Below, in pieces: positions 6,718 through 12,947 of a stretch of 13,284 bases of DNA. Source of the stretch: Kiritimatiellia bacterium. Its GTDB lineage: Bacteria > Verrucomicrobiota > Kiritimatiellia > RFP12 > UBA1067. The stretch spans positions 1-13,284 of the forward strand of contig JAFRBA010000285.1 of the NCBI GenBank assembly GCA_017405115.1, in the 5' to 3' direction. The position numbers and the translations under genes were made by a program. Positions within the stretch are counted from its first letter, which is position 1; the number at the start of each line of letters is the position of its first letter. The notes beneath the pieces are model-generated. The model was not told the origin of the DNA, searched no databases, and saw nothing but the letters and a program-made list of their open reading frames with translations.

Positions 6718-6723
6718 GTGTCA
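6712..6723. promoter_or_regulatory. Perfect palindrome over the -35 box of rnfE (candidate operator)
   Basis: TGACA-AG-TGTCA forms a perfect 5+5 dyad with a 2-base centre, completely covering the -35 hexamer of the rnfE promoter. The position is ideal for a repressor that blocks RNA polymerase. I do not recognise the site as that of a named regulator. The DtxR-type regulator encoded in the same unit is a candidate (inference). Confidence 0.4.
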
Positions 6724-6734
6724 GAATCCGCCGT

Positions 6735-8267
6735 TCAGAAAAAGAGGTCGCGCTCGCCGCGGCACGTGGCCTCGTACTGCTTCATCACGGTCGGGTAGAA
6801 CTTCGGCAGCCACTCCTTGATCCCGGCGAGCTCCTTCTCGATGAGCGCGTCGCCTATGCGCCTCGTGTCGTCGGAGGCGAAGTCGTCCAGCCACTCGCGG
6901 AACGTGAGGACGGCGTTGATCTTGCAGAACTTCCCCTCGCGCCCGGTCTTGAGCGCGTCCATGATGCAGCCTCCCGTCCGCCCGCAGCGGTAGCCCGCTG
7001 TGCAGAAGCTCGTTATCGTGCCGCGCGAGGCGAGGTAGCGCACCATCTCGTCCAGCGAGCGGTTGTCGCCGAGCATGAACTGCTGGCGGTCCTTCTCCTG
7101 GTGCGCCTCGTTCTCGAAGTCGCTGTAGCCCTTGATCGCGATGTTCGACGAGCAGTCGAGCTGCGTCATGCCGTGCGTCAGCACGCGGTTGCGGCTCTCC
7201 GGGCTCTCCCGAGCCGTGACGATGATGCCCGTGTAGGGAACTGACAGCCTCGCGATCACGAGTATTCGCGCGAAGGTCTCGTCGTCAATGAGCCACGGGC
7301 TCTCCTCCGGCACCTTCGTTCCGCTCGCAGGCTCCAGCCGCGGGAAGGAGAGCGTGTGCGGCCCGATGTTGAACCACCGCTCCAGGTCGCGCGCGTGCAT
7401 CACCGTCGCAAGCAGCTCGTAGCGCCAGTCGCAGAGCCCGTACAGCACGCCGAGGCCGACGTCGTCCACCCCCGCCTCCATGCAGCGGTGGAAGCACGTC
7501 GTGCGCCAGTCGTAGTTGCCCTTCACGCTCCACGCAGGGTGCATCGACTCGTACAGCTTGCGGTCGTAGGTCTCCTGGAACACCTGGAACGTCCCGATCC
7601 CGACGGACCTGAGCACCTTCAGGTCCTCGACCGGAAGCGGCGCCGCGTTCACGTTGACGCGGCGGATCCCGACTTCGGCCCCCGTCCTGGGGGCCTTGAC
7701 CTTCCTGCCGTAGCACGTCTCGATCGTCTCGGCGATGTACTCGGTCGACGTCGTCGGATGCTCTCCGTAGACCGCGATGAGGCGCTTGTGGCCGATGCGC
7801 CCGGCAAGTACGTCCACCTCCTCCTTCAGCTCGTCCATCGTGAGGACGCGGCGCTTCTGCTCGCTGTTGCCCTCGCGGAAGCCGCAGTACCTGCAGCCGT
7901 TGACGCAGAGGTTGGAGACGTACAGGGGCGCGAACACGACTATGCGGTTGTCGTACACCTTGTGCTTGATGCGGTCCGCCGCGGCGCGCATCTCCTCGAA
8001 GAGCGCGGGATCCTCGACCTGCATGAGCACGGCCGTCTCGGCCGGCTCAAGCGTCTCGCACGTGGACTCCGCCTTCGCGACTATCTCTCGCACCCTCGCC
8101 GGGTCGGCGGCCTTCCCGTCCGTCTCGGCCAGCAGACGCCGTATCTCAGCGTCGTCAATGAAGTGCCTTCCCCCTGGAAGGTACTTGTCGATCTCCGACT
8201 GGACGACGAAGTTCCTCGTGTAGTCGCCCGCGTCCTTGAACTTCCTGATCTTTGAAACGTCAGCCAT
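6735..8267 (-). CDS. hydG: [FeFe]-hydrogenase maturase HydG (radical SAM), variant C-terminal cluster motif
   Basis: HydG splits tyrosine to make the CO and CN ligands of the [FeFe]-hydrogenase H-cluster and is related to ThiH. The protein has 510 residues. The radical-SAM cluster motif is CVNGCRYC at 121-128. Family-typical blocks follow: GEHPTTS near 168, NVNAAPL near 205, GIGTFQVFQETY at 223-234 and MHPAW near 242. HydG normally has a second [4Fe-4S] site, Cx2C-x22-C, that carries the dangler iron. Here Cys422 and Cys448 are in place but the middle Cys is Gly425 (FCTAGYRCGRTGGC), with extra Cys at 428 and 434. A GAAGGG ribosome site precedes the ATG. No hydE, hydF or hydrogenase gene is in the window. 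A HydG paralogue with another role is possible. Confidence 0.9.
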   Translation of the reverse strand: MADVSKIRKFKDAGDYTRNFVVQSEIDKYLPGGRHFIDDAEIRRLLAETDGKAADPARVREIVAKAESTCETLEPAETAVLMQVEDPALFEEMRAAADRIKHKVYDNRIVVFAPLYVSNLCVNGCRYCGFREGNSEQKRRVLTMDELKEEVDVLAGRIGHKRLIAVYGEHPTTSTEYIAETIETCYGRKVKAPRTGAEVGIRRVNVNAAPLPVEDLKVLRSVGIGTFQVFQETYDRKLYESMHPAWSVKGNYDWRTTCFHRCMEAGVDDVGLGVLYGLCDWRYELLATVMHARDLERWFNIGPHTLSFPRLEPASGTKVPEESPWLIDDETFARILVIARLSVPYTGIIVTARESPESRNRVLTHGMTQLDCSSNIAIKGYSDFENEAHQEKDRQQFMLGDNRSLDEMVRYLASRGTITSFCTAGYRCGRTGGCIMDALKTGREGKFCKINAVLTFREWLDDFASDDTRRIGDALIEKELAGIKEWLPKFYPTVMKQYEATCRGERDLFF

Positions 8268-8308
8268 TGCCCTTCATCCCTCTACCCGCGTTGGCGGATT
8301 GACCTGAT

Positions 8309-8317
8309 ATTATACCA
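8309..8317 (-). promoter_or_regulatory. Extended -10 promoter of hydG
   Basis: The minus strand reads TGG-TATAAT, an extended -10 element with a perfect hexamer at 8314-8309. There is no good -35 at 16-18 bases upstream, where the sugar-transferase 3' end lies. The predicted start near 8302 gives a leader of about 35 bases containing the GAAGGG ribosome site. Confidence 0.7.
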
Positions 8318-8328
8318 CAGTCGGGCCG

Positions 8329-8898
8329 TCAGCGGCCGAGGAACTCGTCCATCGTGTCGGATCCGGGATGGTTGATTCCATCTCTCTTCACAGCGCTGAA
8401 CACGGTTATCAAGAGTATCTTGAGGTCGAGGAAAAGCGATTGGTGGTCGACATACCAGACGTCGAGCCGGAACTTCTCGTCCCACGAAAGCGCGTTCCTT
8501 CCGTTGACCTGCGCCCACCCCGTCATGCCGGGCCGCACCTCGTGGCGTCTCGCCTGCTCCGGAGAATAGCGCGGCAGGTACCTGGTCGGAAGCGGACGAG
8601 GCCCGACGAGCGCCATCTTCCCGGAAAGGACGTGGAGGAGCTGTGGCAGCTCGTCGATGGAAGCCGCCCTGAGAAACCTGCCGAGTCTCGTCATGCGCTC
8701 GGCGTCCGTCCCCTCCCCGCCGCGCATGGTCCTAAGCTTCATCATGCGGAAAGGCACCCCGCCGAGCCCGGCGCGCTCCTGGCGGAAGATGACGGGCGCG
8801 CCGTCGAACACCCTCACTAGCACCATGGCGAACGCGAGAACCGGCAGCCACACCGGCGCCGCAAGAATCACGATGAGGGTATCGACAAGCCGCTTCAC
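8329..8898 (-). CDS. Short polyprenyl-phosphate sugar-1-phosphate transferase (bacterial sugar transferase, PglC/WcaJ type)
   Basis: These enzymes move a sugar phosphate from a nucleotide sugar to undecaprenyl phosphate, starting O-antigen, capsule or exopolysaccharide synthesis at the cytoplasmic membrane. The 189 residues match the minimal PglC-like form. One N-terminal hydrophobic segment (about 4-29) is followed by FRQERAGLGG (38-47), KLRTMR (54-59), SIDELPQL with the catalytic Asp82-Glu83 pair, LVGPRPLPTRY and the PGMTGWAQVNGRN block. I chose the GTG at 8898 because MKRLVD is the usual family N-terminus; the upstream frame only shadows the preceding gene. No clear Shine-Dalgarno sequence is visible. 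The gene lies 37 bases after the beta-barrel gene, so it is probably cotranscribed with proA. Confidence 0.88.
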   Translation of the reverse strand: MKRLVDTLIVILAAPVWLPVLAFAMVLVRVFDGAPVIFRQERAGLGGVPFRMMKLRTMRGGEGTDAERMTRLGRFLRAASIDELPQLLHVLSGKMALVGPRPLPTRYLPRYSPEQARRHEVRPGMTGWAQVNGRNALSWDEKFRLDVWYVDHQSLFLDLKILLITVFSAVKRDGINHPGSDTMDEFLGR

Positions 8899-8935
8899 GC
8901 CAGGACTATGGCCATCAAGCCCGCAGGAGGAGCCT

Positions 8936-9451
8936 TCAGAAGGAACGCTGCACTCCGACCGAGAGCGAGTACACGACCTCAGTCTCCGTGTCAAGGCCGA
9001 GCGTCGCCGCCGCGTCGAAGCGCAGCGACCACTCGTCGGTGAGGTGCCAGAACGTGCCGATGCCGGCGGACGGGCCGACCTGCCCCGCCGATCCGCCAAT
9101 CCACCCATGCGCGCCCGCGGTGAGGAACGGGTCGAAGCGCGAGTAGCCGAAGAGGTCGCCGTAAAGCGACCACCCCTGCAGGTGCCACAGCGCGTCCACG
9201 CCAAGCCCCGCGGAGTTCTCCAGCCACGCAGCCTCGCCCTCCAGCGCCCAGAACTCGCCCAGATACCATCCGGCCCGCAGAGCCCCTCCGCCGAGACGCC
9301 GCATCGACGAACCGCCCTGCGGCAGGGTCATCGCCGCCGCCGCGCCTATGTAGCCGCCGGCGTCGTCGGACGTCTCCTCGAGCTCCTCTGCCGCAGGGGC
9401 CGCAAGCGAGACGAGCGCCGCGAGCGCCGCGACGATGACTCCGCGACTCAT
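8936..9451 (-). CDS. Small exported outer-membrane beta-barrel-like protein
   Basis: The 171-residue product begins with a signal peptide (MSRGVIVAALAALVSLAAPAA, likely cleaved near residue 21). The mature part is rich in Gly and aromatic residues in alternating patterns, such as GAGWYLGEFWALEGEAAW-type strands, and ends in VQRSF. A terminal Phe is the usual recognition signal for insertion by the BAM complex. This suggests an eight-strand barrel of the OmpA/OmpW/porin-like size class. I recognise no specific family or ligand. The ATG overlaps the proA stop by four bases (ATGA), so translation is probably coupled, though the two products have no obvious shared task. Confidence 0.72.
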   Translation of the reverse strand: MSRGVIVAALAALVSLAAPAAEELEETSDDAGGYIGAAAAMTLPQGGSSMRRLGGGALRAGWYLGEFWALEGEAAWLENSAGLGVDALWHLQGWSLYGDLFGYSRFDPFLTAGAHGWIGGSAGQVGPSAGIGTFWHLTDEWSLRFDAAATLGLDTETEVVYSLSVGVQRSF

Positions 9452-10641
9452 TGCCGCACCACCCCGTCGCCGGTTATCTGGTACTTGTATGTCGTAAGCT
9501 CCTCGAGGCCCATCGGCCCGCGGGCGTGCAGCTTGTCGGTCGATATGCCGATCTCGGCGCCCATGCCGAACTCGGCTCCGTCCGTGAAGCGCGTAGAGAC
9601 GTTGTGGTAGACGCAGGCCGAGTCTACGTCGCGAAGGAACTCCGCGGCACGGGTCCCGTCGTTCGTCACGATGCAGTCGGAATGGTGCGACGAATTCGCG
9701 TTGATGAAGTCGATCGCGGCGCGGCAGTCGGGAACGGTGGCGACGTTGAGGTCGAGAGAGAGATACTCCACCCCCACGCCGTCCCTGTGGAGCGTCACGC
9801 CCTTGTCCTTCGCCCACGCCTCGACCATCGGCATGAAGAGCGGCGCAAGCTTCTCGTGCACGAGCAGGCACTCCGCGGCGTTGCAGGCCGAGGGCCGCTG
9901 CATCTTCGCGTTGTCGAGTATCGACAGCGCCATCGCGAGGTCCGCCTTGTCGTCGACGTAGAGGTGGCAGACGCCCTTGTAGTGCTTCAGCACCGGTATG
10001 AGGGCAGCTTCGCACATGGCGCGGATAAGCCTCTCGCCGCCGCGCGGAATCGCGACGTCGACGAGGCCGACGGCGCGGACGAGCTCGGTGACGGCGGAGT
10101 GGTCGAGTATCTCGACGAGCTGCACGGCGTCGCCGATGCCGGCTTCGCGAACGGCGGCGGCAAGCGCCTTGTTTGACTCGATGGCCTCCTTTCCGCCGCG
10201 CAGGATTATGGCGTTGCCCGTCTTGAGACAAAGCGCGGCGGTGTCGATGAAGACGTTGGGACGCGACTCGAAGACGACCGCAATGACGCCGAACGGCTCG
10301 CGGACCTTGCGTATCCTGATTCCGCTCGGACGCTCGCGCGTCCAGATCGTCTCGCCCACCGGATCTGGCAGCGATGCCACGTGGCGGACGCCCTCCACCA
10401 TCGAGTCGAAACGCGCGTCGGTGAGCGTAAGCCTGTCGATCATGGCCGGAGATATCCCCGCCGCCTTCGCCTTGGCGACGTCAACGGCGTTCGCCGCCGC
10501 GATTTCGCCGCGCCGCGCCACGAGCGCGTCCGCCACCTTGAGCAGCGCGGCGTTTTTCTCGGCCGTCGTGCGCTTCGCCAGCTCCGCCGCCGCCGCGCGC
10601 GCGCGCACGCCCATGCCGCGTATGTATTCGCCTACTTCCAT
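9448..10641 (-). CDS. proA: Gamma-glutamyl phosphate reductase
   Basis: ProA reduces gamma-glutamyl phosphate with NADPH to glutamate semialdehyde, the second step of proline synthesis. The protein has 397 residues, close to the family length. Diagnostic blocks are VREPFGVIAVVFESRPNV (113-130), TGNAIILRGGKEA (141-153), IPRGGERLI (198-206) and MQRPSACNAAE (247-257), with Cys253 as the catalytic thiol, then HHSDCIVT and GAEIGIST near the end. The ATG at 10641 has a strong ribosome site, and family alignment starts here. A further in-frame extension to 10959 crosses the promoter and repeats and is not coding. ProB is not in the window; the partner genes downstream are a beta-barrel protein and a sugar transferase. 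Confidence 0.95.
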   Translation of the reverse strand: MEVGEYIRGMGVRARAAAAELAKRTTAEKNAALLKVADALVARRGEIAAANAVDVAKAKAAGISPAMIDRLTLTDARFDSMVEGVRHVASLPDPVGETIWTRERPSGIRIRKVREPFGVIAVVFESRPNVFIDTAALCLKTGNAIILRGGKEAIESNKALAAAVREAGIGDAVQLVEILDHSAVTELVRAVGLVDVAIPRGGERLIRAMCEAALIPVLKHYKGVCHLYVDDKADLAMALSILDNAKMQRPSACNAAECLLVHEKLAPLFMPMVEAWAKDKGVTLHRDGVGVEYLSLDLNVATVPDCRAAIDFINANSSHHSDCIVTNDGTRAAEFLRDVDSACVYHNVSTRFTDGAEFGMGAEIGISTDKLHARGPMGLEELTTYKYQITGDGVVRQ

Positions 10642-10644
10642 CTT

Positions 10645-10651
10645 CACCTCC
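10645..10651 (-). promoter_or_regulatory. Strong ribosome binding site of proA
   Basis: GGAGGTG lies with its GGAGG core five bases before the ATG at 10641. It is the best Shine-Dalgarno match in the window, contrasts with the leaderless starts elsewhere, and fixes the start of proA. Confidence 0.85.
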
Positions 10652-10686
10652 GGTTTTCCATCCGAGAATGCCCTCGGCTCGCCCGT

Positions 10687-10695
10687 ATTATAGCA
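10687..10695 (-). promoter_or_regulatory. Extended -10 promoter of proA
   Basis: TGC-TATAAT on the minus strand (hexamer at 10692-10687) gives an extended -10 element followed by ACGGGC, close to the ACGGCC after the rnfE box. No good -35 is present. A start near 10680 gives a leader of about 39 bases. Confidence 0.7.
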
Positions 10696-10746
10696 AAAAT
10701 CTCGGCAGTGAAATAGCCAACTGACTTTGCGGCTGGCGATTGAGGC

Positions 10747-10771
10747 GCTCGACCTCACAAGGGGGTCGAGC
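10747..10771. repeat. Hairpin 1 of the REP-like cluster
   Basis: GCTCGACC (10747-10754) and GGTCGAGC (10764-10771) form a perfect 8-bp stem with a 9-base loop. It is the outermost of a chain of inverted repeats between the proA promoter and the 3' end of the RAYT-like gene. There is no T-tract after it. Confidence 0.65.
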
Positions 10772-10806
10772 CAAGTTGGCCGCCTGGTGCAAGCAGCGCC
10801 AACTTG
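10772..10806. repeat. Inverted repeat 2 of the REP-like cluster
   Basis: CAAGTTGGC (10772-10780) and GCCAACTTG (10798-10806) are perfect 9-base inverted repeats. With one bulged C the stem can extend by two more G-C pairs. GCCAA-G-TTGGC at 10770-10780 is in addition a small palindrome by itself. The right arm is the beginning of the first 28-base direct repeat. Confidence 0.65.
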
Positions 10807-10825
10807 TCGCAAGCCCTTTACGGGC
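10798..10825 (+). repeat. 28-base direct repeat, copy A
   Basis: This copy begins GCCAACTTGTCGCAAGCCC and differs from copy B (10833-10860) at a single base, C instead of T at repeat position 24. The copies are spaced 35 bases start to start, and the 7 bases between them are not repeated. Copy A keeps only a short GCCC/GGGC stem, because its right flank does not complete the long hairpin seen in copy B. Confidence 0.85.
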
Positions 10826-10832
10826 CACCCAA

Positions 10833-10866
10833 GCCAACTTGTCGCAAGCCCTTTATGGGCTTGCGA
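10833..10866 (+). repeat. 28-base direct repeat, copy B, with a 10-bp hairpin over the RAYT stop codon
   Basis: Copy B (10833-10860) plus the next six bases forms TCGCAAGCCC-TTTAT-GGGCTTGCGA at 10842-10866, a perfect 10-bp stem with a 5-base loop. The stop codon of the RAYT-like gene (10853-10855, TAA on the minus strand) lies in the loop, so the gene ends inside the repeat. REP-type hairpins next to a RAYT gene are the known arrangement of REP/BIME elements. Confidence 0.8.
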
Positions 10867-11836
10867 ACCGCCACTCCAGCCGCCCAGCGCCAGGCTTGAC
10901 ATAGAGCGAGCTACCGCCCCTGGCCAGCGCCATTTCGCCAAGCGCCGCATTAATGCCATGCCAGGCAGTATAGCGGTCTTCGGAGGCGACCTGGCGGCTC
11001 AACAGCAGCAGCAGCCCCTGATCGAAGAGCGCCGGCTCGTCGCCCTTGGGTCGATAGACCATCGACAAGGGGTCTGGCACTGCGCGTATAACCGGCTGCC
11101 CTGCCGCCACAAGGCGATCAAAGAATAGACGCTCCAGCGGCGATATGAATGTTCCGGCGAAGACATAGCCCTTCTCAGCGCCCGACATAAGCCGTGAAAG
11201 GACCGACTCGTAGTCGCCTGGCCTGATACGCCGCGAGAGCTGAATCGAGCATATCTTGGCGCTATCATCAAGCAGAGCCCGGTTGCCGACGCCACTCCAC
11301 CATTCGTCAGCCGCCAACGCAAGGGAAGTGAGCGGCTCTTCAACGCGCAAGCAGCCCAAGCCGTGCATGAGATGCCACTTAAGCGGGTTGTTGGCGATAT
11401 ACTTGTCTACCTGCTCGTTGATGAAGCGGCTTAGGCATAGGTGGTCGTGGTAGCCGGCAAGCCACAGTCCCGGACCACAGAGCCCGTCGGCCTTGATGTA
11501 ATGCTGCGAATACTGCTTGATACGCCCTACGAAGTTGCCGATGTCGGCAATCGGCGAGGCGAGGCCGGGCGGAAAGGTAAGCCTAATGTGAAGATGGTCA
11601 GGCATTATGACGAGCGCGCGCACCTTGAGACAAGGGAACTCGCCCTTCACACGCGCGATCTGCGCAGCGAGAATGTCGCCGGCGTCGCTCAGCTCGACGC
11701 GGTCGTGCACGACGCGCCCAAACAGCGGCCGACGCTCAGCCAGCGTCGCCGTGATGAAGATGCTGCCGCCCCGCGAGTAGTCGTAACCCTTGAATCGCCT
11801 AAAGTGCCCGGCCGCAGATTTTGCCAACATTGCCAT
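10853..11836 (-). CDS. RAYT-like HUH (Y1) transposase with a long C-terminal extension
   Basis: Residues 1-160 of this 327-residue protein match REP-associated tyrosine transposases of the IS200/Y1 superfamily, which cut single-stranded hairpin DNA. They show FITATLAERRPLFG, then the HUH motif MPDHLHIRL with His81/His83, GRIKQYSQHYI, the GLWLAGYHDH block and VDKYIANNPLKW. Tyr146 is the likely nucleophile, with Tyr129 as alternative. Residues about 170-327 are additional to a usual RAYT of 150-220 residues. In them, EKGYVFAGTFISPLERLFF (221-239) followed by GQPVIRAVP, YRPKG and FDQGLLLLLS resembles the SLOG/DprA-like Rossmann fold (from memory, tentative). REP-like repeats abut the 3' end. There is no clear Shine-Dalgarno site; Met1 at 11836 or Met3 could be the start. 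The gene is single and intact, with no obvious terminal inverted repeats. Confidence 0.82.
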   Translation of the reverse strand: MAMLAKSAAGHFRRFKGYDYSRGGSIFITATLAERRPLFGRVVHDRVELSDAGDILAAQIARVKGEFPCLKVRALVIMPDHLHIRLTFPPGLASPIADIGNFVGRIKQYSQHYIKADGLCGPGLWLAGYHDHLCLSRFINEQVDKYIANNPLKWHLMHGLGCLRVEEPLTSLALAADEWWSGVGNRALLDDSAKICSIQLSRRIRPGDYESVLSRLMSGAEKGYVFAGTFISPLERLFFDRLVAAGQPVIRAVPDPLSMVYRPKGDEPALFDQGLLLLLSRQVASEDRYTAWHGINAALGEMALARGGSSLYVKPGAGRLEWRFASP

Positions 11837-11890
11837 GGTTTTACGGGTATGCGTCAGGGATAGCCGGCCAGGCGTTTTGCAATGGCTCTC

Positions 11891-12931
11891 TTACCTGTGC
11901 GCAAGCGAGGACGGGCACTTCTTCACCTTGTCTCCGTAGATTGTCTTCCAGTCGTCGCGCATGGAGACGGGAATCCACCCGTTCCGCTCGCTGGCCTTCC
12001 GCATCTCCTCCGCCTTGGCCATGTTGCCGTATTCGCGTTCAAGGTCGTCGCAGCAGAGCATGAACCCAAGCGCCTTGTACCGGTTCCCGATGATCGTGTA
12101 GTTGAGCATGCTCGCGTCCGTCGAGCTGTTGCCGAACGCAAGCACCGGCTGAGCCCCGAGCTCCCGGATCATGAGCACCACCTTGTTCATCTGGAGGTTC
12201 TTGAGGACGCTCTTGCCCTCCAGGACCAGCTTGTCCGACCTGTTGAACTCATGGTAAAGCCAGCTCGCCTCGCCGTCACCCTGACCGGTGGCCACGATGG
12301 ACGCGTCGGACCCCATGACGCGCGCAGCCGGCAGCCCGAGGTTCCGCGCGACAAGCGGACGCACTATCATGCGGTTGCTGCCGCTTGAGACGTATACGGA
12401 GAACCCGTGCGCGGAAAGGTAGCGGACAACCTCCACCATCGGCAGGTAGAACGCCTCGCCCCGCTTCATGCCGGTGAAGCCCGGCTGCGGCTCTTCCATG
12501 AACCTCCGCACGAAGCCGTCGAACTCGGAAATCGTCATGCCCTTGTACGCCAGCGCCACGATGCGCTCCCGGTCCGGGGTCAGCTTAGGTATCATGCCCT
12601 CGTAGCGCGACTTCCTCGCAATTTCCAGGACCTCGGGCTCGACATGGCATGTCGGGTCGTCGAGGACTCGGTGGAGGAACATGACCCAGTCGAAATACGT
12701 CGGGGCCGTCTCGAGCATGAGCGTGCCGTCGAGGTCGAACACGGCTATGCGGTCTTCCTCCGGGATGAAGTCCGGCGACCCCGCCCTTGTCACGGACTCC
12801 ACATATTCGACAAGCGCGGTCTTTGCCGGCGCGCCGTCGTTCCAAAGGGACAAGGGGGCCGCCGAGCAGGACTCGCCCGCGCACACTGCAGCCGCAAAGA
12901 CGGCCGCCACTACGATGCATGTTTTCCTCAT
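11891..12931 (-). CDS. Exported HAD-superfamily phosphatase (phosphorylcholine/phosphoserine phosphatase-like)
   Basis: The 346-residue protein has a signal peptide (MRKTCIVVAAVFAAAVCAG, cleavage probably near 24), which places it in the periplasm. HAD motif I is FDLDGTL with Asp66 and Asp68, motif II is VSSGSNR (Ser182 or Ser183), a lysine between 234 and 250 can serve motif III, and motif IV is FGNSSTD ending at Asp272. The helical insert between motifs I and II fits a C1-cap member such as periplasmic phosphorylcholine phosphatase; the substrate is not determined. The ATG at 12931 gives a proper signal peptide. It lies seven bases after the -10 box, so the message is probably leaderless. 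The upstream in-frame part is coaBC and promoter DNA. Confidence 0.85.
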   Translation of the reverse strand: MRKTCIVVAAVFAAAVCAGESCSAAPLSLWNDGAPAKTALVEYVESVTRAGSPDFIPEEDRIAVFDLDGTLMLETAPTYFDWVMFLHRVLDDPTCHVEPEVLEIARKSRYEGMIPKLTPDRERIVALAYKGMTISEFDGFVRRFMEEPQPGFTGMKRGEAFYLPMVEVVRYLSAHGFSVYVSSGSNRMIVRPLVARNLGLPAARVMGSDASIVATGQGDGEASWLYHEFNRSDKLVLEGKSVLKNLQMNKVVLMIRELGAQPVLAFGNSSTDASMLNYTIIGNRYKALGFMLCCDDLEREYGNMAKAEEMRKASERNGWIPVSMRDDWKTIYGDKVKKCPSSLAHR

Positions 12932-12938
12932 GCCGCGT

Positions 12939-12947
12939 ATTATACCA
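12939..12947 (-). promoter_or_regulatory. Extended -10 promoter of the HAD phosphatase, overlapping the coaBC stop
   Basis: TGG-TATAAT on the minus strand (hexamer 12944-12939) is followed by ACGCGGC and the ATG. The TAA inside TATAAT is the stop codon of coaBC (12942-12940). No convincing -35 is seen. Start of transcription at 12931-12932 would give a leaderless mRNA. Confidence 0.72.

Noticed and set aside
7356..8255. Open frame of 299 codons on the plus strand
   Set aside because: It is a mirror of hydG codons; no recognisable protein and no ribosome site.
10798..10860. Short CRISPR array
   Set aside because: Only two repeat copies with a 7-base gap, no spacer-sized interval and no cas gene nearby.
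10842..10866. Intrinsic terminator for the RAYT-like gene
   Set aside because: The hairpin is strong, but neither strand has a T-tract after it, and the same sequence is part of the direct repeats, so a REP-like element is the better explanation.
10642..10959. Upstream extension of proA
   Set aside because: It would translate the promoter and the repeat cluster; GGAGGTG just before 10641 and family alignment fix the start.
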